Assembly: GCA_964549615.1 (NCBI GenBank)
Contig: CAZJVP010000020.1
Location: 1-64,000 of the forward strand
Direction: 5' to 3'
Source of the DNA: CAYVLA01 sp964549615 [NCBI: uncultured Thermococci archaeon]
Lineage (GTDB): Archaea > CAYQAE01 > CAYVLA01
Length of the DNA stretch: 64,000 nucleotides
The position numbers were made by a program, and so were the translations under genes. How positions within the stretch are numbered: the stretch's first letter is position 1; the number at the start of each line of letters is the position of its first letter. Positions 52,274 to 61,833 of this stretch are shown in pieces. The notes beneath the pieces are model-generated. The model was not told the origin of the DNA and searched no databases. It was given only the letters and a program-made list of their open reading frames with translations.

Positions 52274-53767
52274 ATGAGAAGGCGCGCGCTGCTTCTGTGT
52301 CTCATCCTACTACCCTTCCCGGATGCGGCTTTCGCGTTCATAAGGGTCGAGAGGACGCCGTGTTCGCTCGCCGACCTGAAGGGCTTCACCTCCTACTGGA
52401 ACGACTCCTACATCTTGACGATCGATGATATGAAGCTGCGGCTGGTCACCGGGATCGCCCAGGTCTCCAGAGGCACGTCGATCGAGAAGCTCATCTGGGA
52501 TCCCGAGATCGTTTCCGTCATGATCGATGATGAAGAGATCATGCGCAGGGCTTCCATCGCGAATCGGGACTATATCGACAACGATCCTCTGACCCGCCTG
52601 CCCTTCTTGGGGATAGGAGGGCTTGCGTCGCCCTACAACTACGCGAAAGGGATACTGCCTTATTCCCCGCCTCCCGCAACCATTCGTTGGAATGATGCCG
52701 GGGAGGGCGGCCTGCTGAGCTGGAAGTCCCAATACTCCTACTCGCCTGGAGATGCAATCCTCTGGCTCAATCGCACCTTCATCCTGAATTCGAGCCTTGA
52801 TGTTGAGTGCAGTTACTGGGTCACTTCCGACTACACCGCAATTCAGCAGCAGATCAAAGTCACCAATGGCGAGCTGTCGCAATGTCTGCCTTTCCCTTTG
52901 GAAACCGCCTTCTCCCTGGGGGATGCATTGAGCGGGAAGGCCATCAGCCTGCCCAACATGACGCTGTCCCCTGAGAGGTACCTCACCTACCCCCGCGACG
53001 CCCTTCCGGAAGCATGGTACAACGAATCCTTCGGCGCGTTCATCCTGCCGGAGAAGATGTGGAAAGGTGAGGAACTGCCCGGGATGCTCTATGTTGAGTT
53101 CGACCTCGCCGACCGCGACTGGTTCGGGATGTGCGCTTTGACGAGCTATAGCTTCCAGCCGAGGATAGGCGTCGGCGTCAAGATCATCTCGACCGACATG
53201 CCCAGCGGATTCAGGCCATACTGCATCTTCGTATCCGGGGAAGATGATCATGTCATCATCGGCTTCAAGCCCTTCGATGTGCCGGGTCCGTATGGAGATT
53301 TCGTGCCAGCCACGCTGGCTCCGCGGGAGACGGTGTCGCTGGACCTTGTGTGGTTCTTCCCCCAGGCGGAAGAGGACACCATGTCCATCTCGGACTTGAC
53401 AAGGTGGGGAGACTCCGCCCTCAGCGTTCTTGCCTTCCACGCCAATAGGACGAGGGCCGAGGAACTCCTCGACCAAGCGAACGACCTTGCCCGCGAGGGG
53501 AAGGTGGACGACGCCATCGAGAAGGCCCAGGCCGCAGTCGGGATCTACCGGATCCTCGGCAACCTATCCGACGCCCTGTTTGAGGAGGCAAGAAAGGTCA
53601 ACGCAACGATAAGCACTTGGAGGAGCGCTGCCGCCAAGCGAACCCCCCACCCCGAGAAGGGCAGTCGGCTCGCGATCCTCGTCAGCACGACCCTAGTTTT
53701 GTCCTTGATCTTGGCATTGGCCGCTTGGATCTACGTGATCGAACCGCGCCGACCACGGAAGGGCTAG
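52274..53767 (+). CDS. Secreted, membrane-anchored protein of unknown function
   Basis: The protein has 497 residues. A signal peptide starts it (ALLLCLILLPFPDAAFAF). A beta-rich exterior region of about 370 residues has several N-x-S/T sites (FILNSSLD, LNRTF, NMTLS). A helical stalk near residue 395 (RAEELLDQANDLAREGKVDDA) resembles a TPR or coiled-coil segment. A C-terminal span (AILVSTTLVLSLILALAAWIYVI) with a basic end anchors it. I do not recognise the exterior domain. ATG 52274 fits the TATA box at 52245. Its stop overlaps that of the convergent rimI by three bases. Confidence 0.7.
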   Translation: MRRRALLLCLILLPFPDAAFAFIRVERTPCSLADLKGFTSYWNDSYILTIDDMKLRLVTGIAQVSRGTSIEKLIWDPEIVSVMIDDEEIMRRASIANRDYIDNDPLTRLPFLGIGGLASPYNYAKGILPYSPPPATIRWNDAGEGGLLSWKSQYSYSPGDAILWLNRTFILNSSLDVECSYWVTSDYTAIQQQIKVTNGELSQCLPFPLETAFSLGDALSGKAISLPNMTLSPERYLTYPRDALPEAWYNESFGAFILPEKMWKGEELPGMLYVEFDLADRDWFGMCALTSYSFQPRIGVGVKIISTDMPSGFRPYCIFVSGEDDHVIIGFKPFDVPGPYGDFVPATLAPRETVSLDLVWFFPQAEEDTMSISDLTRWGDSALSVLAFHANRTRAEELLDQANDLAREGKVDDAIEKAQAAVGIYRILGNLSDALFEEARKVNATISTWRSAAAKRTPHPEKGSRLAILVSTTLVLSLILALAAWIYVIEPRRPRKG

Positions 53768-54228
53768 GCGACGTCATCTATCCTCGCGACCATTTCTATC
53801 GCGTCCTCGCCGTCCCTGTAGTACCCGCTCATGACCCCGACCTCCTTGTAACCCATGGAGCGGTACAGGTTTATGGCAGCGAGATTGCTCGCCCTTACTT
53901 CAAGCCTCACGAATCGCACGCCGAGCTTCCTGAACTCCGAGTTCACGGACCGGATGAGGAGTTTGGCCACGCCCTTCCTCCTCTCGTCCTCCCTGACCGC
54001 GATCGATATTATGTGCCCCTCGCTCCGATATCTGATGTCGGCGATAACGTACCCGACGATTCCCGACTGGTTCTCAGCGACGAGAAAGGTATAGGGATTG
54101 ACCTTTGCCAGGAAACGCAGATAGCCCAAGGGATACGGGTAGCGAAACGCACTCTCCTCTATCTTCAAAATCTCAGGAAGGTCGTTCTCGCGAACCGACC
54201 TTACCCTAAGCCCGAGTGGAACCTCCAT
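53764..54228 (-). CDS. rimI: Ribosomal-protein N-alpha-acetyltransferase-type GNAT enzyme (RimI)
   Basis: The protein has 154 residues from ATG 54228; longer starts cross the TATA box at 54266-54275. The GNAT fold is clear: LRVRSVRENDLPEILKIE, ISIAVREDERRKGVAKLLIRS containing the acetyl-CoA loop (RxxGxA), and VRASNLAAINLYRSMGYKE. The archaeal homologue acetylates N-termini of proteins and is the Ard1/Nat-type enzyme. Substrates here are not identifiable. It is convergent with the preceding secreted protein gene. Confidence 0.88.
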   Translation of the reverse strand: MEVPLGLRVRSVRENDLPEILKIEESAFRYPYPLGYLRFLAKVNPYTFLVAENQSGIVGYVIADIRYRSEGHIISIAVREDERRKGVAKLLIRSVNSEFRKLGVRFVRLEVRASNLAAINLYRSMGYKEVGVMSGYYRDGEDAIEMVARIDDVA

Positions 54229-54265
54229 ACCTGACTCCCAGGCGTGCAGGGCGCTTGCGGCACGG

Positions 54266-54275
54266 CTATAAATAT
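54266..54275 (-). promoter_or_regulatory. TATA box of rimI
   Basis: Minus-strand atatttatag is centred near 54271; initiation near 54245 leaves a leader of about 17 bases. Confidence 0.55.
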
Positions 54276-54502
54276 GGCGACCAACCCGGGCTCGCATTCG
54301 GATCTGCATTTTGTCGCCGGCCAAGGTGTTCCTCATTCAACTCCGAATGGTCGTCCTCGATCCTTCTTAAGCCCTCTGGCCTGCCTGCCTCCGGCCGTCC
54401 GTCGACCCGTGCCCTTAACAGAAGGTTACTTCCAGAACGCTTTCAGTGTCGACTACCTAAGATATTTCAGTCCTTGCGCGCGCCTCTTCCTCTCAGGACG
54501 AT

Positions 54503-54919
54503 GTGAGCCTCTTGAGCAACAAGAGCCGTGGTTGCAGCTATGAGAGGCAGCTCGTCGACCTGTTGCACGACGCGGGTTTCGCCGCGGTTCGGGTCGCGGG
54601 CAGTGGAGCCATGGCCCTGCCGTGCCCCGACATCGTCGCATGCCGCAAGGGCACGATACTGGCCATAGAATGCAAGACCACAAGGAAGAACCAAGTCTAC
54701 ATATCGGACGAGCAGATTGATGATCTGAACAGGTACTCCCGTATTGCGGGGGCCCACCCATTCGTGGCGGTAAGATTCTCGCACCAGGAGTGGTATTTCT
54801 TCGCGCCGTCAACGATCCCGAAGACCAACCGCAGCACGTACGTCGTATCGAGACGGCTGGTGGCGGGGAACGGTCTGACGCTTGCAGACCTGGATGCCCT
54901 CGCCCACAAAGGTGCTTAG
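54503..54919 (+). CDS. hjc: Holliday junction resolvase Hjc
   Basis: The protein has 138 residues from GTG 54503. The nuclease core has the Glu of YERQLVDLLHDAGFAAVRVAGSG, the Asp in CPDIVACRKG and the ExK pair in ILAIECKTT, the full catalytic set of archaeal Hjc. It cuts four-way DNA junctions during recombination. The gene is followed after three bases by pelA, so the two are co-transcribed. A weak TATA-like site (aagatattt, near 54464) lies upstream. Confidence 0.93.
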   Translation: MSLLSNKSRGCSYERQLVDLLHDAGFAAVRVAGSGAMALPCPDIVACRKGTILAIECKTTRKNQVYISDEQIDDLNRYSRIAGAHPFVAVRFSHQEWYFFAPSTIPKTNRSTYVVSRRLVAGNGLTLADLDALAHKGA

Positions 54920-54922
54920 ATC

Positions 54923-56002
54923 TTGCAGATCCTGAAACTGGATCTGAAGAACGACACGGTCAAGCTCAGGACCGAGAACCTTGACGACCTGTGGGCGATA
55001 TACAACACCGTCCAGCCTGGCGATCTGGTCCGTGCGAGAACCCTGCGAAGAGAGAAAATACAGACCGATGATTCGCGTCCGGAAAGAGGAGTCAAGAGGC
55101 CGGTCGTCCTCACCGTCAGAGTCCAGAAGGTCGAGTTCCACAAGTATGTGAACATGGTGCGCCTGATCGGCACGATAGAGGAGGGAACCGATGTGGGCAG
55201 CCACCATTCGATCAACATCGAGGCAGGGACCGTTTTCTCGCTCGTGAGGAAGTGGAGGGACGCCGAGATAGAGCTGCTCAGGCAAGCCGTCAAGGAAGGT
55301 AACAAGCCAATGGTCCTGCTAGTCGCACTCGAGGAGGGGGACGCAAGCCTTGCCGTCGTCCGGCAGAGAGGAGTGGATTTCATCGACCAGGTCTCTGTAC
55401 ACATTCCGGGCAAGAGGGAACAGAGCGCGCGGGAGGCCGCAAGAAAGGAGTTCTACTCGATGCTGCTCAAGGCAATCGTCTCGGCCGCATCGTCCAGGGG
55501 GCTCAAACAGGCGGTCATCGTAGGCCCCGAGCTCATCCGAACGGGATTCAAGAAATTTGTGGAAGACCACCCCGAAGAGGTCGCGAAGATGAGCATCTCC
55601 TACGATACGTGTTTCAGCCCGGGAAGGACGGGCATCTACGAGGCCATTAGAAGGGGGGCGGTGGATAGGATAGTTGCGTCCAACCGGGTGTCCGCTGAGC
55701 TATCTGAGGTCGAGAGGTTCTTGGCCGAGGTTGCAAGAGAGGGCCGCGCGACGTACGGCTTGGCCGATGTCACGAACGCAGCGCGGATGGGGGCAGTCGA
55801 CACCCTGCTCATGACCGACCAGCTTTTCCGGGAAAGGAGGGATGAAGCCGATGCCCTTCTGCGCGAGGTCAAGAAGTATTCTGGGCGCCACATGATGGTG
55901 AGCACGGACCACGAGGGAGGCGCAAAGCTCCAGTCGCTGGGGGGCGTGGGGGCCTTCTTGAGGTATCAGATCGAGGCGCCAGCGGCGTCTCGCCGAAGTT
56001 AG
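54923..56002 (+). CDS. pelA: mRNA surveillance protein Pelota
   Basis: The protein has 359 residues from TTG 54923, three bases after the hjc stop. The N-terminal Sm-like domain (ENLDDLWAIYNTVQPGDLVRA) is followed by two eRF1-like domains; the central one lacks a GGQ motif, as in Pelota (LEEGDASLAVVRQRGVDF). The last has RMGAVDTLLMTDQLFRERRDE. Pelota with aEF1-alpha or aABCE1 rescues ribosomes stalled without a proper stop. The protein is complete at the usual archaeal length. Confidence 0.95.
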   Translation: MQILKLDLKNDTVKLRTENLDDLWAIYNTVQPGDLVRARTLRREKIQTDDSRPERGVKRPVVLTVRVQKVEFHKYVNMVRLIGTIEEGTDVGSHHSINIEAGTVFSLVRKWRDAEIELLRQAVKEGNKPMVLLVALEEGDASLAVVRQRGVDFIDQVSVHIPGKREQSAREAARKEFYSMLLKAIVSAASSRGLKQAVIVGPELIRTGFKKFVEDHPEEVAKMSISYDTCFSPGRTGIYEAIRRGAVDRIVASNRVSAELSEVERFLAEVAREGRATYGLADVTNAARMGAVDTLLMTDQLFRERRDEADALLREVKKYSGRHMMVSTDHEGGAKLQSLGGVGAFLRYQIEAPAASRRS

Positions 56003-56147
56003 GTTCGGCCCGACGCGTCGAGATCGGACGAATGCGAGGGAGGGGGAGCCTTAGCTGGACACCGGTAGATCCAACCTGGCGCAGGCGGCTGACGTGTTCT
56101 TCGCTCCACGGCAGCTGAATTTGGGTGCGCGGAGAGTGGGTTGAGAG

Positions 56148-56155
56148 ATTTATAC
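56148..56155 (+). promoter_or_regulatory. TATA box of the first GT4 gene
   Basis: atttatac is centred near 56152; initiation near 56178 places ATG 56181 at or next to the 5' end. Confidence 0.55.
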
Positions 56156-56180
56156 GGAGCACATCCCGGGCATATACCTG

Positions 56181-57380
56181 ATGAGGATCCTCATCACCAC
56201 GTGGGTCTTTCCCACCCACGGCGGCATCATCACGTTCCTAGATAGGGTAGTCCCCTGGTTCACCGCTTCCGGCCACGAATTCGATGTCGTGGCCATCGCG
56301 CCCGCTTCGGATGCATACAAACCCTTCCCCCATCTACCACCTGAGCGCATCCACGGCCTGGCTCAGATTCACCTGCCAAGGCCCTTCTCCTTCCCTCTGT
56401 TTCACTTCATCCTCAAGGTGCTCCGCACCGTAAGAAGGCGCGAATGTGAACTCATCTTCTGCCAGGACCCCTTCTTCAGCGGCATCCCCTCGCTTGTCGC
56501 CTCTAAGCTGTTGGGCATTCCTCTCATGGTCGCGGATCATGGCATGATCACGAACTTCACCGAGCGGGAGTACTGGTCCAACTTTGGATTTCGCATGGTG
56601 TCGCCGTGGCAGTGGATCTCGAGACTTGTCATGAAGGCCGTCTTGTCCGGTGCTACGCTCGTGTATGCCCCTGGCCCCGATGTTGCCCAGCGAATACGCA
56701 CGTTCTTCGGCGAAGCGGCGTCGGAGAAGGCCCGGACCTTCCCAATCGGGATAGATACCGACCGCTTTCAGCCAAGAAAGGAGGTCAGGGAGGCGGTCAG
56801 AGCCGAGCTGTCGTTGGGCCGGTCTTTGACCGCGATCTTCGTCGGACGCCTTCACGTTGAGAGCGGGCTCGAGCACCTCATAGAGGCTGTGGGGCTGCTT
56901 CGCAGCGATGAAAGGCCGGTCGTTCTCGTCGTCGGGGACGGAGTGTTGAGACCGAGGTATGTGAGCCTCGCCGAGGCCAGAGCGCCCGGCGTCTTTCGTT
57001 TTCTTGGGTACAGCGACCGCGTGCCGGAATATCTCAACGCAGCCGACATCTTCGTCTTCCCCAAGGTCTTTGCGGGCGGCTACTCGATCTCGCTGAGGGA
57101 GGCGATGGCAGTGGGCCTGCCCTGCATCGCGACGGCGGGGGTGGACTCCCATGACCTGATCATAGAGTCCGGCACGAACGGCGTGCTGGTCCCCCCCAAG
57201 GACTCGGTCTCCCTCTCAAAGGAGATCGAGCGACTTCTTTCCGATCCGGATCTCCGAGAACGCCTGGGTTCCCAAGCAAGGCGCACAATCTTGGAGCGAT
57301 TCAGCATGGAGACTTTCCGCTCGCAGATGGAGAGACTTCTCTCGGAGGCAGCAGGGCCGCGTACGCGTCCCTCAGGATAG
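56181..57380 (+). CDS. Glycosyltransferase family 4
   Basis: The protein has 399 residues and a GT-B fold. The start is TWVFPTHGGIITFLDRVVPWF with the glycine-rich acceptor loop. The donor-binding half has LTAIFVGRLHVESGLEHLIEA, FRFLGYSDRVPEYLNAADIFVFP and ISLREAMAVGLPCIAT. The second Glu of the EX7E motif is present; the first is not evident (AGGYSISLRE). It transfers an activated sugar in the cytosol, probably to a lipid carrier. The 3' end overlaps the convergent next gene by 80 bases. Confidence 0.88.
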   Translation: MRILITTWVFPTHGGIITFLDRVVPWFTASGHEFDVVAIAPASDAYKPFPHLPPERIHGLAQIHLPRPFSFPLFHFILKVLRTVRRRECELIFCQDPFFSGIPSLVASKLLGIPLMVADHGMITNFTEREYWSNFGFRMVSPWQWISRLVMKAVLSGATLVYAPGPDVAQRIRTFFGEAASEKARTFPIGIDTDRFQPRKEVREAVRAELSLGRSLTAIFVGRLHVESGLEHLIEAVGLLRSDERPVVLVVGDGVLRPRYVSLAEARAPGVFRFLGYSDRVPEYLNAADIFVFPKVFAGGYSISLREAMAVGLPCIATAGVDSHDLIIESGTNGVLVPPKDSVSLSKEIERLLSDPDLRERLGSQARRTILERFSMETFRSQMERLLSEAAGPRTRPSG

Positions 57381-58545
57381 CCTCCATCTTGCTCCAGCTG
57401 TATTTCTCCTGGCAACGCCTAGCGGAAGATGCCATCGCCTCGTAGACATGGCGGTCGGACCTAAGCGTTCGAATTGCCTGCGCGATCGCTCCGATGTCGC
57501 ACGGGTCTACAACGATGCCGTTTCCCTCTGTCGAAACAAGCCTACTTTTCTCACCTATGTTGGATACGATTATGGGCTTCCCGGCCGCGATGGACTCGAA
57601 CAGCTTGTTGGGAATGGTCAAGACGTTGTTGGGATCCGTTGCCTTGTACAGCGCAAGAAGCGCATCTGCAGCCGCATCGTACTTCGGAACGTCCTCCGGG
57701 TCTATCTCGCCTCCGAAGATGACCTTCTCCTCGGCCCCCAGCCTCTTCACAAGCGACCGCAGGTCCGCCTCCAACGGACCATATCCGCCCATGAACAGCT
57801 TCACCCCTTCCAGCCTAGACACGGCTTCCACGACCTCCTCCAAGCCCCGCCCGGCAAAGAGCCCCCCTACGTAGAGGACCAGCAACTCATCCGCCCTAGC
57901 AAGGGAGCGTCGGATCTCCAACGCCCCTTGCAGGTGAGCCGGCAGCGGATCGAAGCAGTTCATGACCACGATGACCTTGGCGGCGCCTGCGCGAGTGGCG
58001 ATGTCCGCTATCGCCCCGCTGGTAGCGATTACCAGGTCCGCCCTTCGGATGAGCATGGGCTCGACGAATCTCAGGAACCAGACCAAAGCCCGCGGGGCAA
58101 AAGTCGAGATGAAATCAGGATACGACTCGTGCATGTCGTACACAAGGATGGCCCGTCTGAGCCTGGAAACGAGCAGGCCGGGAACGAGGGTATCCATGTC
58201 GTGGCAATGGACGGCGTCCACGCCGATTCGCATCGACTTGAGGAGGAGATTGATGTAGAAAAGCAGGAAACCGGGCACGAGGGGCAGGAAACGCCCGTAT
58301 GGGGCCCGAACCCTGATCCTGTAAACCTTCACGCCATCAACGATCTCTTCGTGCGGAAGGCGGCATTCCCGGTCCCAGCAGATTATACGAACCTCGTATC
58401 CACTTCGTTGGAGCGAGAGAGCCTCCCTCTTTACCCGCAGGTCCGGCTTGAAGGGATTTGCCAGGAACATTGAAACGCTGGGCAACGCTGTCACACCCGT
58501 GAGGGGATCGAAAAAGCTTTCCTTGGGCGCGTCTGGACGATCCAC
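57301..58545 (-). CDS. Glycosyltransferase family 4
   Basis: The protein has 414 residues from GTG 58545, chosen because the TATA box at 58570-58578 lies about 29 bases upstream; GTG 58494 and TTG 58485 are alternatives closer to the family start (VSMFLANPFKPDLRV). The GT-B fold shows DAVHCHDMDTLVPGLLVSRL, ILVYDMHESYPDFI, LLVLYVGGLFAGRGLEEVVEA and IPNKLFESIAAGKPIIVS. It likely adds a hexose to a lipid-linked surface glycan. Its last 27 codons lie opposite the end of the previous gene. Confidence 0.87.
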   Translation of the reverse strand: MDRPDAPKESFFDPLTGVTALPSVSMFLANPFKPDLRVKREALSLQRSGYEVRIICWDRECRLPHEEIVDGVKVYRIRVRAPYGRFLPLVPGFLLFYINLLLKSMRIGVDAVHCHDMDTLVPGLLVSRLRRAILVYDMHESYPDFISTFAPRALVWFLRFVEPMLIRRADLVIATSGAIADIATRAGAAKVIVVMNCFDPLPAHLQGALEIRRSLARADELLVLYVGGLFAGRGLEEVVEAVSRLEGVKLFMGGYGPLEADLRSLVKRLGAEEKVIFGGEIDPEDVPKYDAAADALLALYKATDPNNVLTIPNKLFESIAAGKPIIVSNIGEKSRLVSTEGNGIVVDPCDIGAIAQAIRTLRSDRHVYEAMASSARRCQEKYSWSKMEAILRDAYAALLPPREVSPSASGKSPC

Positions 58546-58569
58546 GCACAAGAGGCCATGAAGGAGAGG

Positions 58570-58578
58570 TATTTTAGC
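58570..58578 (-). promoter_or_regulatory. TATA-like box of the minus-strand GT4 gene
   Basis: Minus-strand gctaaaata is centred near 58574; expected initiation near 58548 adjoins GTG 58545. Confidence 0.45.
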
Positions 58579-58697
58579 ATGCTCAGCCGCCCGGTCGCGC
58601 TCCGGTCAGAAGTTGGCAGCGCGGTTGACCCGAGCCGTGCAGTCCCGCTTGCCAAATGTAGTCCGGAGGATCGTCCAATAGGGAGGCACCGGCGCAC

Positions 58698-59846
58698 ATG
58701 AGGATCTTGGTCGTTCCAGCGATCGACTGGTTCACCGCCCTTGAGAATAGGGTCCATCACCTCGCGCGATCGTGGGCTGCCAGAAATGAGATCCACATCG
58801 TCCATCTCCCATTGGGGGGCGACCCGATGCGTGGGAGCGAAGGCTATGCGATACACCGCCTCTCGACGGTGAGGACCAGGAACCTTTTGACATACTACCT
58901 GATCAACTTCCTGCCCCAGATCCTCCAGATGACCCGCCTTATCAGGAGGCAAGCCATCGAGTTGGTGGTTACGACGAACCTGTCCGCGGGAACGGCCGCG
59001 ATCCTCGCTGCCAGGATCTCGGGCGTCCCCTCCATCTTCGACTACTGTGACTACCTTCCGGCCTTCTCACGTTACGCGGGAAAATCGGCTTTCCTGCAAC
59101 CTATCCTTCGGACCATAGGCGAAATGATAACGGTCCTGAACTTCAGGATGGCAGACGCCACCGTCGCAACGGGCCATCTGCTCCGAGCCCACGCCATGGA
59201 CTTCTCGCGGGCTGTGCTGGAGATACCAAACGGGGTTGACGGGTCGCGCTTCGTCGGCGTGCCGAGGTGGCAGCCGGGCGACCGCCCCGTCTTGGGCTAC
59301 GTGGGCATACTGGAGTTCTTCGTGGACCTGCGCTCGGCAATGGAGGCACTCAAAGTTCTAGAGGGCGCAAGGCTGGTGGTCGCGGGCGATGGCAGAGACC
59401 GAGCCAAACTCGTTTCGTTCGCTCGCGCCTCAGGGCTGGAGGACAGGGTGGAGTTTCTCGGCAAGGTGAGCTATGATCAGTTACCGCGCTGGATAGCCAC
59501 CATGGATGTGTGCCTGCTGCCCTTCCAAAGGAGCGAACTGACCGAATCGGCACTGCCCCTCAAGATCCACGAATATGCCGCGTGCTGCAGGCCCATAGTT
59601 TCCACGCCGCTTTTCGAGGTCGTTCGAATGTATGGCGATCTCTTGGCGTATGCGGAGGGGCCGGCTGAGATCGCCTGCAAGGCAAACTGGATCCTAGAGA
59701 ACCGAAAGGAGACCATTCGAAGGATTCGGCGCAGCTATCTCAGGGCGACCGTCACCTACAGCTGGGCGCGCTTCGGGGCCCGATACCAAGAAGCATTTCT
59801 AAGGGCATTGGGGGCGCGGGGCACAGCCAACTTAGAGGAAGGGTAG
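58698..59846 (+). CDS. Glycosyltransferase family 4
   Basis: The protein has 382 residues. The GT-B fold shows an N-terminal half with RILVVPAIDWFTALENRVHHL and SIFDYCDYLPAF, and a donor-binding half with PVLGYVGILEFFVDLRSAMEA, VEFLGKVSYDQLPRWIATMDV and LPLKIHEYAACCRPIVST. It resembles enzymes that extend surface polysaccharides. It precedes a membrane protein by 5 bases and is surely co-transcribed with it. Confidence 0.88.
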   Translation: MRILVVPAIDWFTALENRVHHLARSWAARNEIHIVHLPLGGDPMRGSEGYAIHRLSTVRTRNLLTYYLINFLPQILQMTRLIRRQAIELVVTTNLSAGTAAILAARISGVPSIFDYCDYLPAFSRYAGKSAFLQPILRTIGEMITVLNFRMADATVATGHLLRAHAMDFSRAVLEIPNGVDGSRFVGVPRWQPGDRPVLGYVGILEFFVDLRSAMEALKVLEGARLVVAGDGRDRAKLVSFARASGLEDRVEFLGKVSYDQLPRWIATMDVCLLPFQRSELTESALPLKIHEYAACCRPIVSTPLFEVVRMYGDLLAYAEGPAEIACKANWILENRKETIRRIRRSYLRATVTYSWARFGARYQEAFLRALGARGTANLEEG

Positions 59847-59851
59847 TTCCC

Positions 59852-61714
59852 TTGAGGGTGCAAGACCTAAGGCCCGTCGCTATCGCCGTTTTGCTACTAC
59901 TTGCCCTCTCCGCGGTTGTGAGGCTTTACTTCGCCCAGCGATGGAACGGTTTGCCGACGAGCGACGCGTACTTCTTCGTCGCCTGGGCATCGGGGATTGC
60001 CCATTCCTCCCACCTGGATTTCCCCGGATCCGACGACCCCGCGTACGGGGACTACCCGAATGGATATGCGATGTTCACCTACATGCTTTCATCGACATCC
60101 GGCCTCCCAATCCTCGCCTTAGCCGGACTTCTCCCGATGATCATTGGCAGCCTTTGCACGCTTCCAGTCTACCTTGCTCTGCGCAGGGTATGTCCTGAGC
60201 CTGCCTACGCCGCCGTGGGGACGGCCCTCGTGGCCTTCTCCTTTACCTTCATCAAATACACTTCGGTCTCAATCCCCAACATGCTGGGACTCTACTTCTT
60301 TCCCCTAGTGGCCTGGGTGGCGCTCAAGCCGTCTTTGAGATCCAAGAAGCTGCTGCTCGTTCTGGCAATGTCCGTCGCGGCGGTCGCTCGGCTACACTAC
60401 CTCTCGCTGGTCTGTGTCGGGGTACTGCTTGCCATCGTGACCTCGAGAAGGCTCATGCTCAGGGCTTCAGGCGAAGAGCTCGACGTCCGGCGAGTGGCCT
60501 TCCTGCTCATCGTTGCCCTGGTGGCCGGCGTTCTGGCTTGGACGGCAGGCTACAGGATCATGCTGTCGATCTACGGGATAGACATCACGGCCCAGCCTCC
60601 AGCCCGCCTGAGCCAAGCCACTCGCCTCCAGGGGTATCCGGTTATCTTCGGATTGGTTCAGACCGCCGCGCTGCCGATCGGGCTCCTGGGACTTGCATCG
60701 GCATACTACGCCTCCAATTTCCGCAGGAAAACAAGAAGCCGGATGGACGCATTGCTTCTCTTCGTAGCGTGGTTTGCGTTCCTAGTCTTCGCCTCAGGCT
60801 TCTTCAGGGTCGAGTACTACCCTTTCCGTTTCAATTCCTTTCTGATGCTGCCCATGGGCATGATATCCGCGGTCGGACTTCGCCATCTTGAAGAGGCGAT
60901 GGCGAAACGTTCAACGACGAGGAAGGTTGCCCGGCTCGTCCTTCCAGGGGCGCTTCTAGTCGCGGCCCTGCAGCCCGTGGCACAGTCGTTCGTCATCAAG
61001 GACCAGGGAGAGAATCTATTGCCATGGAGGCAGGAGTACGGACCCCTCGAAGTCCCAGCAATGGAGTGGTGTGAGGCAAACCTGCTTCCCGGCGTGGATG
61101 ATTTCAGGCCCCAAGACGGCCTGCGCCGGCAGATGCTGATGGCCGACTGGGTGAGGTCGAGGGCGCTGAGGGCTCTGGGTTTCCGCCGTGTGCACCTGCA
61201 TTGGTGGTTCTTCCAGGGAGTGAACGTCCTGACGGGGGAACCGAATCCGTTCAGCGGCCTCGAGATCTACTCAGCCAACATCACCAAGGCAATGCTGCTG
61301 TTGGGCAGGCTCAACCTTCGCTCGACGACCGGGCTGGAGGAGGCGTACTACTACAAGTACATCTATGCTAGCGATCGGATGGCCGATCTCATCCGAAGGG
61401 AGTTCAAGAGACAGCCTGACTTTGAGAAGTTCGACACCTACGACGGGAGGTACGCATACTTCGCCACGTCCAACCCCGAGATGGACTTCGTGGCGAACCG
61501 GAGCTACGTGCCGACGGGCTACACGGTCAAGCGCGGCCCGTGGGGGGAGATCACCCGCTACCTTAGGCCGGGGGCCATTCCTCAAACCGATATGCTAGTC
61601 TACCGTCTGAGGCCGTTCGATAAAATCTATGGGGTCAGCGGGGTGGCGGTGTATGACAGGGTGCCGCTAAGTCCCGGTTACAACATGGGCAAATCGAGAG
61701 TCTTCTCGGCCTAG
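59852..61714 (+). CDS. Polytopic membrane glycosyltransferase-like protein (GT-C type)
   Basis: The protein has 620 residues from TTG 59852. An N-terminal span (IAVLLLLALSAVVRLYF) is followed by an exterior loop with SDAYFFVAWASGIAHSS and SDDPAYGDYPNGYAMFTYML, which resembles the acidic loop of STT3 or PMT-type enzymes. About ten more spans follow, then a soluble C-terminal domain (ITKAMLLLGRLNLRSTTGLEE). GT-C enzymes use dolichol-linked sugars; a role in transferring glycans outside the cell is likely but not proven. It ends the glycosyltransferase cluster. Confidence 0.72.
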   Translation: MRVQDLRPVAIAVLLLLALSAVVRLYFAQRWNGLPTSDAYFFVAWASGIAHSSHLDFPGSDDPAYGDYPNGYAMFTYMLSSTSGLPILALAGLLPMIIGSLCTLPVYLALRRVCPEPAYAAVGTALVAFSFTFIKYTSVSIPNMLGLYFFPLVAWVALKPSLRSKKLLLVLAMSVAAVARLHYLSLVCVGVLLAIVTSRRLMLRASGEELDVRRVAFLLIVALVAGVLAWTAGYRIMLSIYGIDITAQPPARLSQATRLQGYPVIFGLVQTAALPIGLLGLASAYYASNFRRKTRSRMDALLLFVAWFAFLVFASGFFRVEYYPFRFNSFLMLPMGMISAVGLRHLEEAMAKRSTTRKVARLVLPGALLVAALQPVAQSFVIKDQGENLLPWRQEYGPLEVPAMEWCEANLLPGVDDFRPQDGLRRQMLMADWVRSRALRALGFRRVHLHWWFFQGVNVLTGEPNPFSGLEIYSANITKAMLLLGRLNLRSTTGLEEAYYYKYIYASDRMADLIRREFKRQPDFEKFDTYDGRYAYFATSNPEMDFVANRSYVPTGYTVKRGPWGEITRYLRPGAIPQTDMLVYRLRPFDKIYGVSGVAVYDRVPLSPGYNMGKSRVFSA

Positions 61715-61833
61715 ACCTGGCGGAGATTGGCCGCTCTCCTGGGCGTGAACCGGGCGTACAGGGGCAAAATCCAGCCCTATCTCGTCCTCTACCTTTCCCT
61801 TCTCCTCCAAGGAAAACCGGGATACCATGCGGT

